This document shows, in pieces, positions 15,852 through 24,259 of a stretch of 64,000 nt of DNA. Every line of letters starts with the position of its first letter. Positions within the stretch are counted from its first letter, which is position 1. The DNA lies in assembly GCF_927798095.1 (NCBI RefSeq), contig NZ_CAKMMF010000005.1, positions 1 to 64,000 of the forward strand. Reading direction: 5' to 3'. The translations under genes and the position numbers were made by a program. Under the pieces are notes generated by a model. It did no database searches. It was not told where the DNA came from and saw only the letters and a list, made by a program, of their open reading frames with translations. The DNA is from Paenibacillus plantiphilus (GTDB lineage: Bacteria > Bacillota > Bacilli > Paenibacillales > Paenibacillaceae).

Positions 15852-18800
15852 ATGAAGTTTCTAAGAAGTCAGCATTTGCTAGTCGCAAAAGTTGCATTGG
15901 TAATGATTCTACTCTTTACAGTACAGACACCGCTTCAAGCTGGTGCAGCACCTTATCTGGGTATACAAGGTTATTCTGCAGGATCTTCTCCTAATGAAAT
16001 GACAGTCGCTGATTTTGACGGTGATGGCCATATGGATGTCGCTGTTGCAAACATAAGTAGTGGAAATATTTCTGTTCGGCTTGGCATTGGGGATGGAACC
16101 TTTAGTAGTCAAGCTACATACCCTTCAGGGAATTACACGACCTCCGTAACGAACGGAGATTTTAATGGCGATGGGAAAATAGATCTGGCAGCGGCTAATC
16201 AAAATACGGATACCGTCTCTATTTTTCTGGGAATTGGCGACGGAACCTTTGCTAGTGCGTTGAGCATCCCGACATTGGCCTCTCCAAATTATATTGCGGT
16301 AGCAGACCTTAACAACGATAGCAAAATGGATTTGGCGATATCTCATCGAACTATTGATCAAGTGTCGATTATGATAGGAATTGGCAATGGGACTTTTGGT
16401 GCTCCAGTAGGCTTTGGCGTTGGAGATGGTCCTTATAAGGTCGTAACAGGGGATTTCAACCGAGATGGAAATATGGATGTTGTCGCTTCGAATTTTGGTT
16501 CAGATAATGTCAGCGTTCTCTTGGGAGATGGACTGGGCGCCTTAGCTGCTGCTGTTAATTATGCGGTTGAGGAAGCGCCAATCAAAGCTGCTGTCGGCGA
16601 TGTTAATGGTGATGGATATTTGGATTTGGCTGTAGCCAGCTCGAGAAACCTTCAAGTTGGGGCTCTTTCTATTTTAACAGGGAAGGGTGATGGAACTTTT
16701 AATTCTGCTGTTCACTATAGTTCTGGAGGTAATGATACACGTAGTGTTGTGTTAGCTGATTTTACTGGTGATGGAGAGCTGGATGCGGCGATGGGGAATT
16801 GGTTCACAAGTACCTTTTCAATCTTGGCTGGAGATGGCAATGGAGGTTTTGCAGCCGCAGTCACGTATAGTGCGGGTGGCAGCGTAAATGACTTAGTTAG
16901 CAGTGATTTTAATGGCGATGGGTTATTGGATTTCGCATTTGCCAGGCAGAGCCATAATGATTTTGGTGTTCGATTGGCGGCGAGCAACAATGCAAACTTA
17001 CAAAGCCTGACTCTGTCGGGAGGAGCGGCGCTTAGTCCTTCCTTTAGTGCGAGTACGCTCGGCTATACGTCGAGCGTATCGTATAGCGTGAACAGTTTAA
17101 GTGTGATGCCGACCGTAGTCGATGCAACAGCTACCGTAACTGTAGCGGTGAATGGCGGCACGCCAGAAGCGGTAGCCAGCGGGGTGGCGAGCAGCGCGTT
17201 GCCATTGAATGTAGGTGTGAATACCATTGAAGTGGTAGTCACCGCACAAGATGGCACGACGATCCAGATATATACGGTGGACGTGACGCGTCAACCTAAC
17301 ACCGATGCGAGTCTCAGCGGGTTGAGCCTGTCGGGAGGAGCGGTACTGAGTCCATCCTTTAGTGCAGGTACATTCGGCTATACGTCGAGTGTGGCTTATA
17401 GCGAGAACAGTTTAAGTGTGACGCCGGTCGCACATGCAACAGCAACTGTGACTGTAGCGGTGAATGGCGGCACGCCAGAAGCGGTAGCAAGCGGGGCAGC
17501 GAGCAGTGCGTTGCCATTGAATGTAGGCGTGAACACGATTGATGTGGTGGTCACCGCACAGGACGGTACGACGATCCAGACATACACGGTGGACGTGACG
17601 CGTCAACTCAACGCCGATGCGAGTCTCAGCGGATTGAGCCTATCGGGAGGAGCGGTACTGAGTCCATCCTTTAGTACTGGTACACTCGGCTATACGTCGA
17701 ATGTGGCTTATAGTGAGAGCAGTGTTCGTGTAACGCCGGTCGCACATGCAACAGCAACTGTGACTGTAGCGGTGAATGGCGGCACGCCAGAAGCGGTAGC
17801 TAGTGGTGCAGCGAGCAGTATGCTGCCATTGAACGTAGGTGTAAACACAATTGATGTGGTGGTCACCGCACAGGACGGTACGACGATCCAGACGTACACG
17901 GTGGACGTGACGCGTCAACTCAACGCCGATGCGAGTCTCAGCGGGTTGAGCCTGTCGGGAGGAGCGGTACTGAATCCCTCCTTTAGTACTGGTACACTCG
18001 GCTATACGTCGAATGTGGCTTATAGTGAGAGCAGTGTTCGTGTAACGCCGGTCGCACATGCAACAGCAACTGTGAATGTAGCGGTGAATGGCGGCACGCC
18101 AGAAGCGGTAGCTAGTGGTGCAGCGAGTAGCGCGTTGCCATTGAATGTAGGCGTGAACACGATTGATGTGGTAGTCACCGCCGAGGACGGTACGACGATC
18201 CAGACGTATACGGTAGACGTGACGCGCTCCAATTACGTAGGTGTTACGACACCTCCAAGCAGCATTAATAATCTTAGCGGATTGAGCCTGCAAGGTGGAG
18301 CTGAACTAAGCCCTGCGTTTAGCCCAAGTACACTCGTCTATACGTCCAGCGTGGCGAATAACGTAGACAGTATTAGCGTGATCCCAATGTTAGCGGATGG
18401 GAAGGCGACTGTGAAGGTACGGGTAAATAACGGAACAGCTGAGTCTATTAAGAGTGGAAGCGTGAGCGCTGCGTTACCGCTGAAGATAGGCGTCAATGTG
18501 ATTGATGTGATCGTGACGGCTGAGGATGGAACAAGCAAGAGCTACACGATTACGCTAACCCGTCAGGTCGAGATGGATGGCTCGCCTCAGGAGGCTGTAT
18601 GTCCATTCACGGATATTCAGGGGCACTGGGCAAAGGCAGAGATATGTGAGGCAGCGGACTTAGGGATTGTTGAAGGTGTTAGTGCAAATACATTTGCACC
18701 AAACAGAACCGTTACTCGAACGGAGTTTGCGGTCATGATGCTGCGCGCACTTGAAATTCCAATCAGCGAGGAACCGGGCAATCTCTCGTTCAGCGATAAG

Positions 18801-19142
18801 GAAAACATTCCAGATTGGGCATTATCAGCAATCTCCACAGGTGTAGCCGAGGGGATGCTCAATGGTTACCCGGACGGCACGTTCCGCTCACAGCAGACCA
18901 TTACGCGGAGCGAGATGGCTGCGATGATTGCGAAGGCGATGAAGTGGAAGTTAGACAGCGAGCAGTATTTAACCTACGCTGATGGTACAAGCATTCCAGG
19001 TTGGGCACGATCCTATGTAGAGGCGGTACATGTGAAGGGGCTGCTGCAAGGTCGAGGCGGCAATCTGTTTGTACCCAATGGTATTACAACAAGAGCCGAG
19101 GCGGCAGTTGTCATGTTAAGGCTGTGGAACATAAGCAACTAA
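15852..19142 (+). CDS. S-layer-anchored surface protein with FG-GAP, cadherin-like and SLH domains
   Basis: A 1096-residue secreted protein. Residues 1-32 are a signal peptide. Residues about 50-375 hold seven FG-GAP/VCBS calcium-loop repeats (DFDGDGHMDVAVAN, DFNGDGKIDLAAAN and so on), which fold as a beta-propeller. Residues about 380-905 hold five cadherin-like beta-sandwich repeats of about 104 residues ending TYTVDVTR; the fifth is divergent. Residues about 915-1096 are three SLH domains (FTDIQGHWAKAEI, FSDKENIPDWA, YADGTSIPGWA) that bind pyruvylated wall polymer. It probably acts as a surface adhesin or scaffold; no enzymatic domain is visible. Repeat copy C follows the stop by 37 bases. 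Confidence 0.92.
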   Translation: MKFLRSQHLLVAKVALVMILLFTVQTPLQAGAAPYLGIQGYSAGSSPNEMTVADFDGDGHMDVAVANISSGNISVRLGIGDGTFSSQATYPSGNYTTSVTNGDFNGDGKIDLAAANQNTDTVSIFLGIGDGTFASALSIPTLASPNYIAVADLNNDSKMDLAISHRTIDQVSIMIGIGNGTFGAPVGFGVGDGPYKVVTGDFNRDGNMDVVASNFGSDNVSVLLGDGLGALAAAVNYAVEEAPIKAAVGDVNGDGYLDLAVASSRNLQVGALSILTGKGDGTFNSAVHYSSGGNDTRSVVLADFTGDGELDAAMGNWFTSTFSILAGDGNGGFAAAVTYSAGGSVNDLVSSDFNGDGLLDFAFARQSHNDFGVRLAASNNANLQSLTLSGGAALSPSFSASTLGYTSSVSYSVNSLSVMPTVVDATATVTVAVNGGTPEAVASGVASSALPLNVGVNTIEVVVTAQDGTTIQIYTVDVTRQPNTDASLSGLSLSGGAVLSPSFSAGTFGYTSSVAYSENSLSVTPVAHATATVTVAVNGGTPEAVASGAASSALPLNVGVNTIDVVVTAQDGTTIQTYTVDVTRQLNADASLSGLSLSGGAVLSPSFSTGTLGYTSNVAYSESSVRVTPVAHATATVTVAVNGGTPEAVASGAASSMLPLNVGVNTIDVVVTAQDGTTIQTYTVDVTRQLNADASLSGLSLSGGAVLNPSFSTGTLGYTSNVAYSESSVRVTPVAHATATVNVAVNGGTPEAVASGAASSALPLNVGVNTIDVVVTAEDGTTIQTYTVDVTRSNYVGVTTPPSSINNLSGLSLQGGAELSPAFSPSTLVYTSSVANNVDSISVIPMLADGKATVKVRVNNGTAESIKSGSVSAALPLKIGVNVIDVIVTAEDGTSKSYTITLTRQVEMDGSPQEAVCPFTDIQGHWAKAEICEAADLGIVEGVSANTFAPNRTVTRTEFAVMMLRALEIPISEEPGNLSFSDKENIPDWALSAISTGVAEGMLNGYPDGTFRSQQTITRSEMAAMIAKAMKWKLDSEQYLTYADGTSIPGWARSYVEAVHVKGLLQGRGGNLFVPNGITTRAEAAVVMLRLWNISN
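16990..18238 (+). repeat. Four near-identical 312-bp tandem repeats within the S-layer gene
   Basis: Equivalent points recur at 17307, 17619 and 17931, a 312-bp (104-codon) period; the first unit is about one codon longer. Long blocks are identical at DNA level, including synonymous sites, whereas the fifth unit (18261-18570) is diverged. That pattern indicates recent expansion or gene conversion of the first four. Confidence 0.85.
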
Positions 19143-19179
19143 TGTGAGGCCATTTAACGTGTTTAACGGCAGTTGGATC

Positions 19180-19325
19180 GATTGGATTTCGTACAGCGAG
19201 AATCCGATCGCGACGGGAGAAGAGTAGAGGTCGAGGGACCGCGTCTGACGCGGGTTTGAGGGCTGTGACAGGTTGCTGGTTGGTGATCTGTTGCGGCCTT
19301 TCTGTGTCCTTTTGCTTTTGCAACA
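19180..19325 (+). repeat. DWISY two-hairpin repeat, copy C
   Basis: The frame GSWIDWISYSENPIATGEE-stop ends at 19227. Then come CCGCGTCTGACGCGG and a longer hairpin starting GGGCTGTGACAGG near 19259 and closing CTGTTGCGGCC near 19297. It lies directly after the S-layer gene, where it could serve as 3' UTR or terminator. Confidence 0.8.
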
Positions 19326-19481
19326 GTTTTCAGACAAGAGGACGAGGAAACAGTCGTATGGAGCCGGCAATCGACAGCAAGAAGGCAGAAGCCGGTTAAG
19401 GCCAAATGCAAGAACGATCAAGTTGGCTGCTGCCATGCTTCTTGTGCAATTTGCATTATCCGCCTGCGTGAATTTTTAATC

Positions 19482-19606
19482 TGTATGATTTTTCGTATAG
19501 AATCGTCGAAATAAAGGAAAAATTACAAATTCTATATGATTTATCATACAGAATTATCGATTTTATCTTCGTGTGGTCAAATCTATATGATTATTCATAT
19601 ATAATC
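19482..19606 (-). repeat. 51-bp-period palindrome triplet, locus 1
   Basis: Three imperfect palindromes of the form TGTATGATTTTTCGTATAGA are centred exactly 51 bp apart (left arms at 19482, 19533, 19584). Read on the minus strand, 51 bp is 17 codons, and at sister loci each unit encodes (I/V)VYEKSY. No start codon or ribosome binding site is evident here. Confidence 0.8.
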
Positions 19607-19963
19607 GCACGCCCTCTCAAACAGCGTCGATTGTCCTTTTGAACAGTAAACCATATGTCAGTACGCTGGCCCGTTTCAATGAGTTTTGTCTTCTTGAGTA
19701 TTATCTGCGTGCCTTACTTTCTGTATCTTCTGCTTAAGAGGTGATTGTGCGTTAAAAATAGCTGAATACACCGCCATGCGCATTTAATGCCTTGGCATGG
19801 CATAATAAAATCCCCTCCGGTTTTATGAAAATCCATATTGTTGAGATGTATTCGAATTGACCATATGCTACAAATATATTTACACTGGTTGGAACTGATA
19901 CAATGACAAACAAGGAAGTAACTGAGAGTCCATATTAATAACTCTGCAGGAGGCATATTGCAT
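19607..19963. other. Gene-free region upstream of the LytTR operon
   Basis: Positions 19791-19820 match 48141-48170 at about 28 of 30 bases. On the minus strand both read as a GGAGGGG ribosome-binding-like site, then ATG, then a few shared codons, probably the decayed start of a duplicated gene. Otherwise AT-rich, with the LytTR operon promoter presumably in the last 100 bases. Confidence 0.4.
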
Positions 19964-21028
19964 ATGAATATTTTGGATGTGGACAGAATTGTAGATCAAG
20001 ATCGAGGTACAGACGAAATTACAGACGTAATTGAGGTGCGGTCCGGGCAATGCGTTGTTATACAATGCAATCACAACATTGGCATCACGTTCATTCGGTC
20101 ATTGATGGTAGAGAACGTATCCTCCGGCTGCCGGGTTTCCTTTCGCGGGGAGCTGCTGCCATTGGTCGGTCCGGCTGCTGTCAAGAGGGCTGGTATTTGT
20201 TGTTTGGATGATGGACTGTATGAGCGGTTGAAAGTGAGAGACTGCTTATTATTTTGGGCGGAGCTGCATGACGTTCGGACCCCGATCGAAGATATGCTAA
20301 GTCAAATCGGATTGTCGGGGAAAGCAAATGAACGGATCTCCAAGCTTAGCTATTCCGAGAAGCGGCTGCTCAGCTTTGCAAGAAGCATCCTCCATGACCC
20401 CGACCTTATCATTTGGGAGGACCCGGAGCAGAATCTCGATTTAGAGAGCTGCATGATTGTCAGAAGGTTGATAGCCGGACTGATTCAAGGGGATAAAGCG
20501 GTTCTCGTTACGTGCTCGACGTTGGAGCAAGCACTCTCGATATCGAATCGCATCTTCCGGCTGACCGATAGCTCGATAGCTCCGATTGCCATGCAGGAAC
20601 AAATGGAGCTTAGTGAGCCCGAGTCCGGTGCGGATAACGCAGAAGAGCTTGCAGCGGAAAGCGAGGAGAGTGAGCTTCGGGAGCATACGGCGAGGCTTGA
20701 TAAGCTAATGGTAAAAACGGAGGACAAATATGTGTTCGTCGATCCTCGGGAGATTTGCTTTATCGAAAGTATCGAAGGCATTACGCACTTGTATACGAAG
20801 GAGGTCAGTCTTGCCTGCGCTTGGACGCTGGCGGAGCTGGAGAACCGGCTAAAGCGGTTTCGGTTTTATCGTTGCCATCGGTCCTATATCGTCAATCTGG
20901 ATTGCATAGCGGAATTGATTGTATGGAGCCGCAACAGCTACAGTCTTGTTCTGAGCGACGAGAAGAAGTCCAGAATTCCGTTATCCAAGGGGAAATTTGA
21001 TGAATTGAAGACGATTGTCGGGTTGTAG
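19964..21028 (+). CDS. LytTR regulator with ABC-ATPase-like domain
   Basis: The 354-residue paralogue of the protein at 7062. The N-terminal two thirds mimic an ABC ATPase (ISKLSYSEKRLLSFARSILHDPDLIIWEDPEQNLD), but no Walker A is present and the Walker B catalytic position reads IIWEDPE. An acidic linker (residues about 205-235) leads to the LytTR domain (CFIESIEGITHLYT, FRFYRCHRSYIVNLDC, NSYSLVLSDEKKSRIPLSKGK). ATG 19964 is preferred over TTG 19958, given AGGAGG at 19948-19953. The gene precedes an ATPase and permease on the same strand, so it probably regulates that exporter, perhaps by mimicking its ATPase. Confidence 0.88.
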   Translation: MNILDVDRIVDQDRGTDEITDVIEVRSGQCVVIQCNHNIGITFIRSLMVENVSSGCRVSFRGELLPLVGPAAVKRAGICCLDDGLYERLKVRDCLLFWAELHDVRTPIEDMLSQIGLSGKANERISKLSYSEKRLLSFARSILHDPDLIIWEDPEQNLDLESCMIVRRLIAGLIQGDKAVLVTCSTLEQALSISNRIFRLTDSSIAPIAMQEQMELSEPESGADNAEELAAESEESELREHTARLDKLMVKTEDKYVFVDPREICFIESIEGITHLYTKEVSLACAWTLAELENRLKRFRFYRCHRSYIVNLDCIAELIVWSRNSYSLVLSDEKKSRIPLSKGKFDELKTIVGL

Positions 21029-21170
21029 GGTTGTTCCGTTCGCGCCCCAAATAGCGGCATTCAGTCTGCGAATAGCGCATTTCATCGTGAAATTGCGGTT
21101 CTCAGGCTGTTGTGCTCTTATTCTGGAGTGGAGCTAACAGGCAGCCTATACAAGGGAAGGTGTAATTGTC

Positions 21171-22016
21171 ATGCAATCCATCATTGAGGTTGAAGGTCTC
21201 GAAAAGCTGTACAAAAACAAACAAGCTTTAAAGAAGATCAGTTTTCAAGTGCGGCAGGGTGAAATATTCGGATTTCTCGGTCCCAGCGGTTCAGGGAAAA
21301 CGACAACTGTGAAAATCCTCACTTCTCAGCTGCTCTATACCTCAGGGCGTGTGAAGGTGCTTGGTATTGATCCCGGACGAAGCAGGCCATCCGAGTTTTT
21401 GAGCAAAATCGGTGTGCTGACGGATAACAGCGGCATATATGAGCGTCTTAGCGTATACGACAATCTCGCCTTGTTTTGTCGCTTGTACAACGTGCCCGAA
21501 CGCAGGGTCGAAGTCGTTCTTGAAGCGGTTAATCTAGCCGATGACAAGCATACGCTGGTCGGGCAGCTCTCCAAAGGAATGAAGCAGCGGGTTACGCTGG
21601 CAAGGACGATTCTGCATGAACCGGATATTCTTTTTCTGGACGAGCCCACATCTGCCTTGGACCCGGTGAATAGCGGACGTATCCAGGAAACGCTGCGTGA
21701 AATGAATCGCAAAGGGACCACGATTTTTTTGACAACGCACAATATGCAGGAGGCTGAAGAGCTTTGCGATCGCGTGGCCTTTCTGAACAATGGGGAAATC
21801 TCCGCCCTTGACACACCGCAAGCCTTGCGGCTGCAATACAGCGACGGTTCCATTACGGTAACGACACCGCAGGGAAAGCAGCTTGTTCAACGGAATGAAG
21901 CGGGAGCGGATATGATAAGGGAGCTTATGTACAGCGGCAATATGTTGGGTATTCATTCCAATGAACCTACGCTTGGCGATATTTTTGTGCAATTGACAGG
22001 GAGGGGACTGGAATGA
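21171..22016 (+). CDS. ABC transporter ATPase
   Basis: A 281-residue nucleotide-binding protein: Walker A GPSGSGKTT, signature LSKGMKQRVTLART, Walker B ILFLDEPTSALD and H-loop TTHNMQEAEEL. The C-terminal extension (EPTLGDIFVQLTGRGLE) is that of multidrug or bacteriocin-type exporters. It overlaps the permease start by four bases (ATGA), implying translational coupling. This is the intact counterpart of the stump at 6782-6937. Confidence 0.93.
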   Translation: MQSIIEVEGLEKLYKNKQALKKISFQVRQGEIFGFLGPSGSGKTTTVKILTSQLLYTSGRVKVLGIDPGRSRPSEFLSKIGVLTDNSGIYERLSVYDNLALFCRLYNVPERRVEVVLEAVNLADDKHTLVGQLSKGMKQRVTLARTILHEPDILFLDEPTSALDPVNSGRIQETLREMNRKGTTIFLTTHNMQEAEELCDRVAFLNNGEISALDTPQALRLQYSDGSITVTTPQGKQLVQRNEAGADMIRELMYSGNMLGIHSNEPTLGDIFVQLTGRGLE

Positions 22017-22729
22017 CGTTCTCTATGCGCCGCTTTCGAGCGATGGTAAAGAAAGAATGGAAGGATGCGATTCGCAATCCGCAAATACTGTTAAATGCGG
22101 GAATGCCCATTCTGTTGGCCGTGTTATTTCGACAAAAGGAAGCTGATCCGAGCGGACCAGCGTTTCTCGCGATTCCGATCCTGATTGCCATTTCCATTAC
22201 CGGCGCCTTTGTTCAGGCGAATATGATTGCCGAAGAGAAGGAGAAGAACACGCTGCGCTCACTCATGCTGTCGCCTGCTTCCAAGCTGGAGATTCTTGCG
22301 GGAAAAAGTGCGACGACGACATTGTTTGCCCTGATCGTCAGTGCAGCTTGTTTGGTGATTTCCGGGGTGCCCAATGTAAACTTCGCTCATTTGATCATCT
22401 TGGCGGTGTTGCTGCTTCTTATCTTTATGGCATTGGGAACGGTTATCGGCCTTATAGCGCGAACGGCATCTGAATCATCTATTGTAGGGCTTCCATTGCT
22501 GCTGCTCTTTATTTTTGGTCCCATATTTGTTCCCGATCTGGATATGCCCGCCTTGATGAATATTATTAATTTGCTGCCCTCGCAGCAATTTGTAATGGCT
22601 ATAACAGTGCTTCTTCAAGATGGGGGGCTGCCGCAAATTGGAGGCAATCTGCTTAATTTGATCCTATGGACGGTTCTATCAGGGGCTTTGTGCCTCCTCG
22701 TATATGGTAAGAAACGGTTCGACCGATAA
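22013..22729 (+). CDS. ABC-2 type transporter permease
   Basis: A 238-residue membrane protein with about six hydrophobic segments and the AEEKEKNTLRSLMLSPASKLEIL region after the second segment, characteristic of ABC-2 permeases. It partners the ATPase encoded immediately before it and is paralogous to the orphan permease at 6075. The exported substrate is unknown. Confidence 0.9.
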   Translation: MTFSMRRFRAMVKKEWKDAIRNPQILLNAGMPILLAVLFRQKEADPSGPAFLAIPILIAISITGAFVQANMIAEEKEKNTLRSLMLSPASKLEILAGKSATTTLFALIVSAACLVISGVPNVNFAHLIILAVLLLLIFMALGTVIGLIARTASESSIVGLPLLLLFIFGPIFVPDLDMPALMNIINLLPSQQFVMAITVLLQDGGLPQIGGNLLNLILWTVLSGALCLLVYGKKRFDR

Positions 22730-22770
22730 TGCCGGGACGACCCTATTATTGAAACGGAGGAGAGCTGACG

Positions 22771-22878
22771 ATGAACAAATGGACCAAAAATATTTTGCTA
22801 GGCGTTGTCGTGCTTATTGTATGCTTAATTGTAAGAAATCTGTGGCTGCCCGATGGAATTTGGGGGATTATAGATTAA
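22771..22878 (+). CDS. 35-residue single-pass membrane peptide
   Basis: A short frame with ribosome binding site GGAGGAG eight bases before its ATG. The peptide has a charged start (MNKWTKN), one hydrophobic helix (ILLGVVVLIVCLIV) and a short tail ending GIWGIID. It is the last gene of the LytTR-ABC operon, 41 bases after the permease. It could be an exporter accessory subunit or a substrate-related peptide. Its last codon overlaps the first base of the DWISY frame of repeat copy D, in another frame. Confidence 0.65.
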   Translation: MNKWTKNILLGVVVLIVCLIVRNLWLPDGIWGIID

Positions 22879-23012
22879 ACTGGATTAGTTATGAGGACAA
22901 TCCGTTCGCAACGGGTGAAGCTTAAGAGCCGAGAGGCCGCGCCGGACGAGAGTGGGGGCTGCGACAGGTTGCCGAGAGGCAGGCTGTCGCAGCCCTCTTT
23001 GGGTTTTCCGCT
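22878..23012 (+). repeat. DWISY two-hairpin repeat, copy D
   Basis: The frame NWISYEDNPFATGEA-stop ends at 22925. The main hairpin is a perfect stem GGGCTGCGACAG/CTGTCGCAGCCC, followed by TCTTTGGGTTTTCC. Relative to copy G (GGGCTGTGAAAG/CTTTCACAGCCC) both arms changed together, which keeps the pairing. Confidence 0.85.
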
Positions 23013-23042
23013 TCCGGTATCCGGGCGGCGTGTGTGCTAATC

Positions 23043-23166
23043 TGTATGATTTTTCATATAGAATCGTCGAATTAACCGCCAATTGATTCATTGTATATGA
23101 TTTTTCATATAGAATGATCAATTTTATCCTCCTGAGGCCAAATCTGTATGATTTTTCATATACAAT
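23043..23166 (-). repeat. 51-bp-period palindrome triplet, locus 2
   Basis: Left arms lie at 23043, 23094 and 23145, an exact 51-bp period. Units are TGTATGATTTTTCATATAGA-like. On the minus strand each unit encodes a LYEKSY or VYEKSY motif at 17-residue spacing. It lies 30 bases after repeat copy D. Confidence 0.85.
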
Positions 23167-23310
23167 CTTGCGGGGCCTAAGCAACAGTTAGCAGATCGAG
23201 CGCCGTCGTCATGCAACGCCACACCGCGCGCTCGGAGCTGCGCGCGGTGCGAAAAGGCAGAGTGGGCAGCGCTTATATGTAAAAAACAATAATACTAAGC
23301 TTTTATTAAG

Positions 23311-23321
23311 ACAACATATGA
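23311..23321 (+). promoter_or_regulatory. Candidate GntR operator, autoregulatory site
   Basis: ACAACATATGA lies directly before a -10 TATAAT (23322-23327), about 60 bases upstream of the gntR start. The same 11-mer, with two variable positions, recurs at 24228, 25241 and 38954. Confidence 0.6.
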
Positions 23322-23380
23322 TATAATAAATATACACATGGGAATGTTATTCTATTCCACTAGATCGAAGGAGTATGACG

Positions 23381-24115
23381 ATGAAATTAAATGATGCCAG
23401 TCAAAAGCCGCTTTATCTTCAGCTAAAGCAAATCATTAAAGAAGATATTTCAAGAGGCATTTATGAAGCTGGGCAAAAACTGCCGCCAGAAGCGGAGATT
23501 TGCAAAACATACGGAGTAAGCCGCATTACTGTCCGCCGGGCCATTACGGATTTAGTGGAGGAAGGTATTCTGCATAGTCAGCAGGGCAAGGGCAGTTATG
23601 TGCGAGAAATAAAGGAGAAACGGGAGTTGATTTCCGTCGGCAGTTTCTCCGACATGACAACCGCTTCCGGAAAAACACCGAGTACACAAATTTTATCCAA
23701 TGTCATTATTGAAGCCGATGAAAAATTGGCAGCTATGTTTAAAATTAAAAGGAATGATCCTGTACTTAACCTTCATCGGCTTTTGTTTATCGACAATCAG
23801 CCGTTCATTATTGAAACCTCCTACTTTCCGCTTGAATATTTGCCGGATTTAGAAAAGTATATTGGAGAATCCTCTTCTACTTATCAAATCCTGAAAAAGA
23901 GGTACGACATTGAACCGGCTTTCTCGGAAAAAACGCTGGAAGTGATCCTCGCGACGGAATATGAGTCAAGCCTGTTTCACTGTGATCGCGGAACGCCTTT
24001 ATATCTCATCGATAAAATTACGTATGACCAAAAGGATCGACCGTTGCATTACTCCAAATCCCTTTATTTGACGAACAAAGTCATCTTTACGATTAACACT
24101 GGAAAGCGCATTTAG
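23381..24115 (+). CDS. frlR: GntR/UTRA regulator, FrlR-like
   Basis: The 244-residue protein has an N-terminal winged helix (PLYLQLKQIIKEDISRGIYEAGQKL ... RITVRRAITDLVEEGIL, residues 10-70) and a C-terminal UTRA effector domain (residues about 90-240). It is of the HutC/FrlR type, which senses a phosphorylated sugar or amino-acid intermediate. ATG 23381 is chosen over 23375 because AAGGAG sits seven bases upstream. It is transcribed in the same direction as the kinase and the large Amadori-compound operon, which share an operator-like sequence with its own promoter. Confidence 0.85.
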   Translation: MKLNDASQKPLYLQLKQIIKEDISRGIYEAGQKLPPEAEICKTYGVSRITVRRAITDLVEEGILHSQQGKGSYVREIKEKRELISVGSFSDMTTASGKTPSTQILSNVIIEADEKLAAMFKIKRNDPVLNLHRLLFIDNQPFIIETSYFPLEYLPDLEKYIGESSSTYQILKKRYDIEPAFSEKTLEVILATEYESSLFHCDRGTPLYLIDKITYDQKDRPLHYSKSLYLTNKVIFTINTGKRI

Positions 24116-24134
24116 AACCTATATGCCATTGTGA

Positions 24135-24183
24135 GGCTCTCGATTTATTCCTTCGACTTATGCGGAGAATAGGATCGAGAGCC
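24135..24183 (+). terminator. Terminator after the GntR gene
   Basis: GGCTCTCGAT/ATCGAGAGCC stem with an additional inner TATTC/GAATA stem, followed by TTCTACTT. It separates the regulator from the kinase transcript. Confidence 0.65.
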
Positions 24184-24227
24184 TTCTACTTGACGAATCC
24201 GCTCTGATTTGTATAAATTATTATAAT

Positions 24228-24238
24228 ACAACGTATAA
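24228..24238 (+). promoter_or_regulatory. Candidate GntR operator before the first kinase gene
   Basis: ACAACGTATAA directly follows a -10 TATAAT (24222-24227), where a bound repressor would block initiation. Confidence 0.55.
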
Positions 24239-24259
24239 CAAAATAAGGGGCGACAACTC

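Noticed and set aside
17640-18293. A 217-codon minus-strand frame opposite the S-layer gene
   Set aside because: It is a mirror of the repeated coding sequence; no ribosome binding site, and the peptide is low-complexity (Cys/Arg/His-rich).
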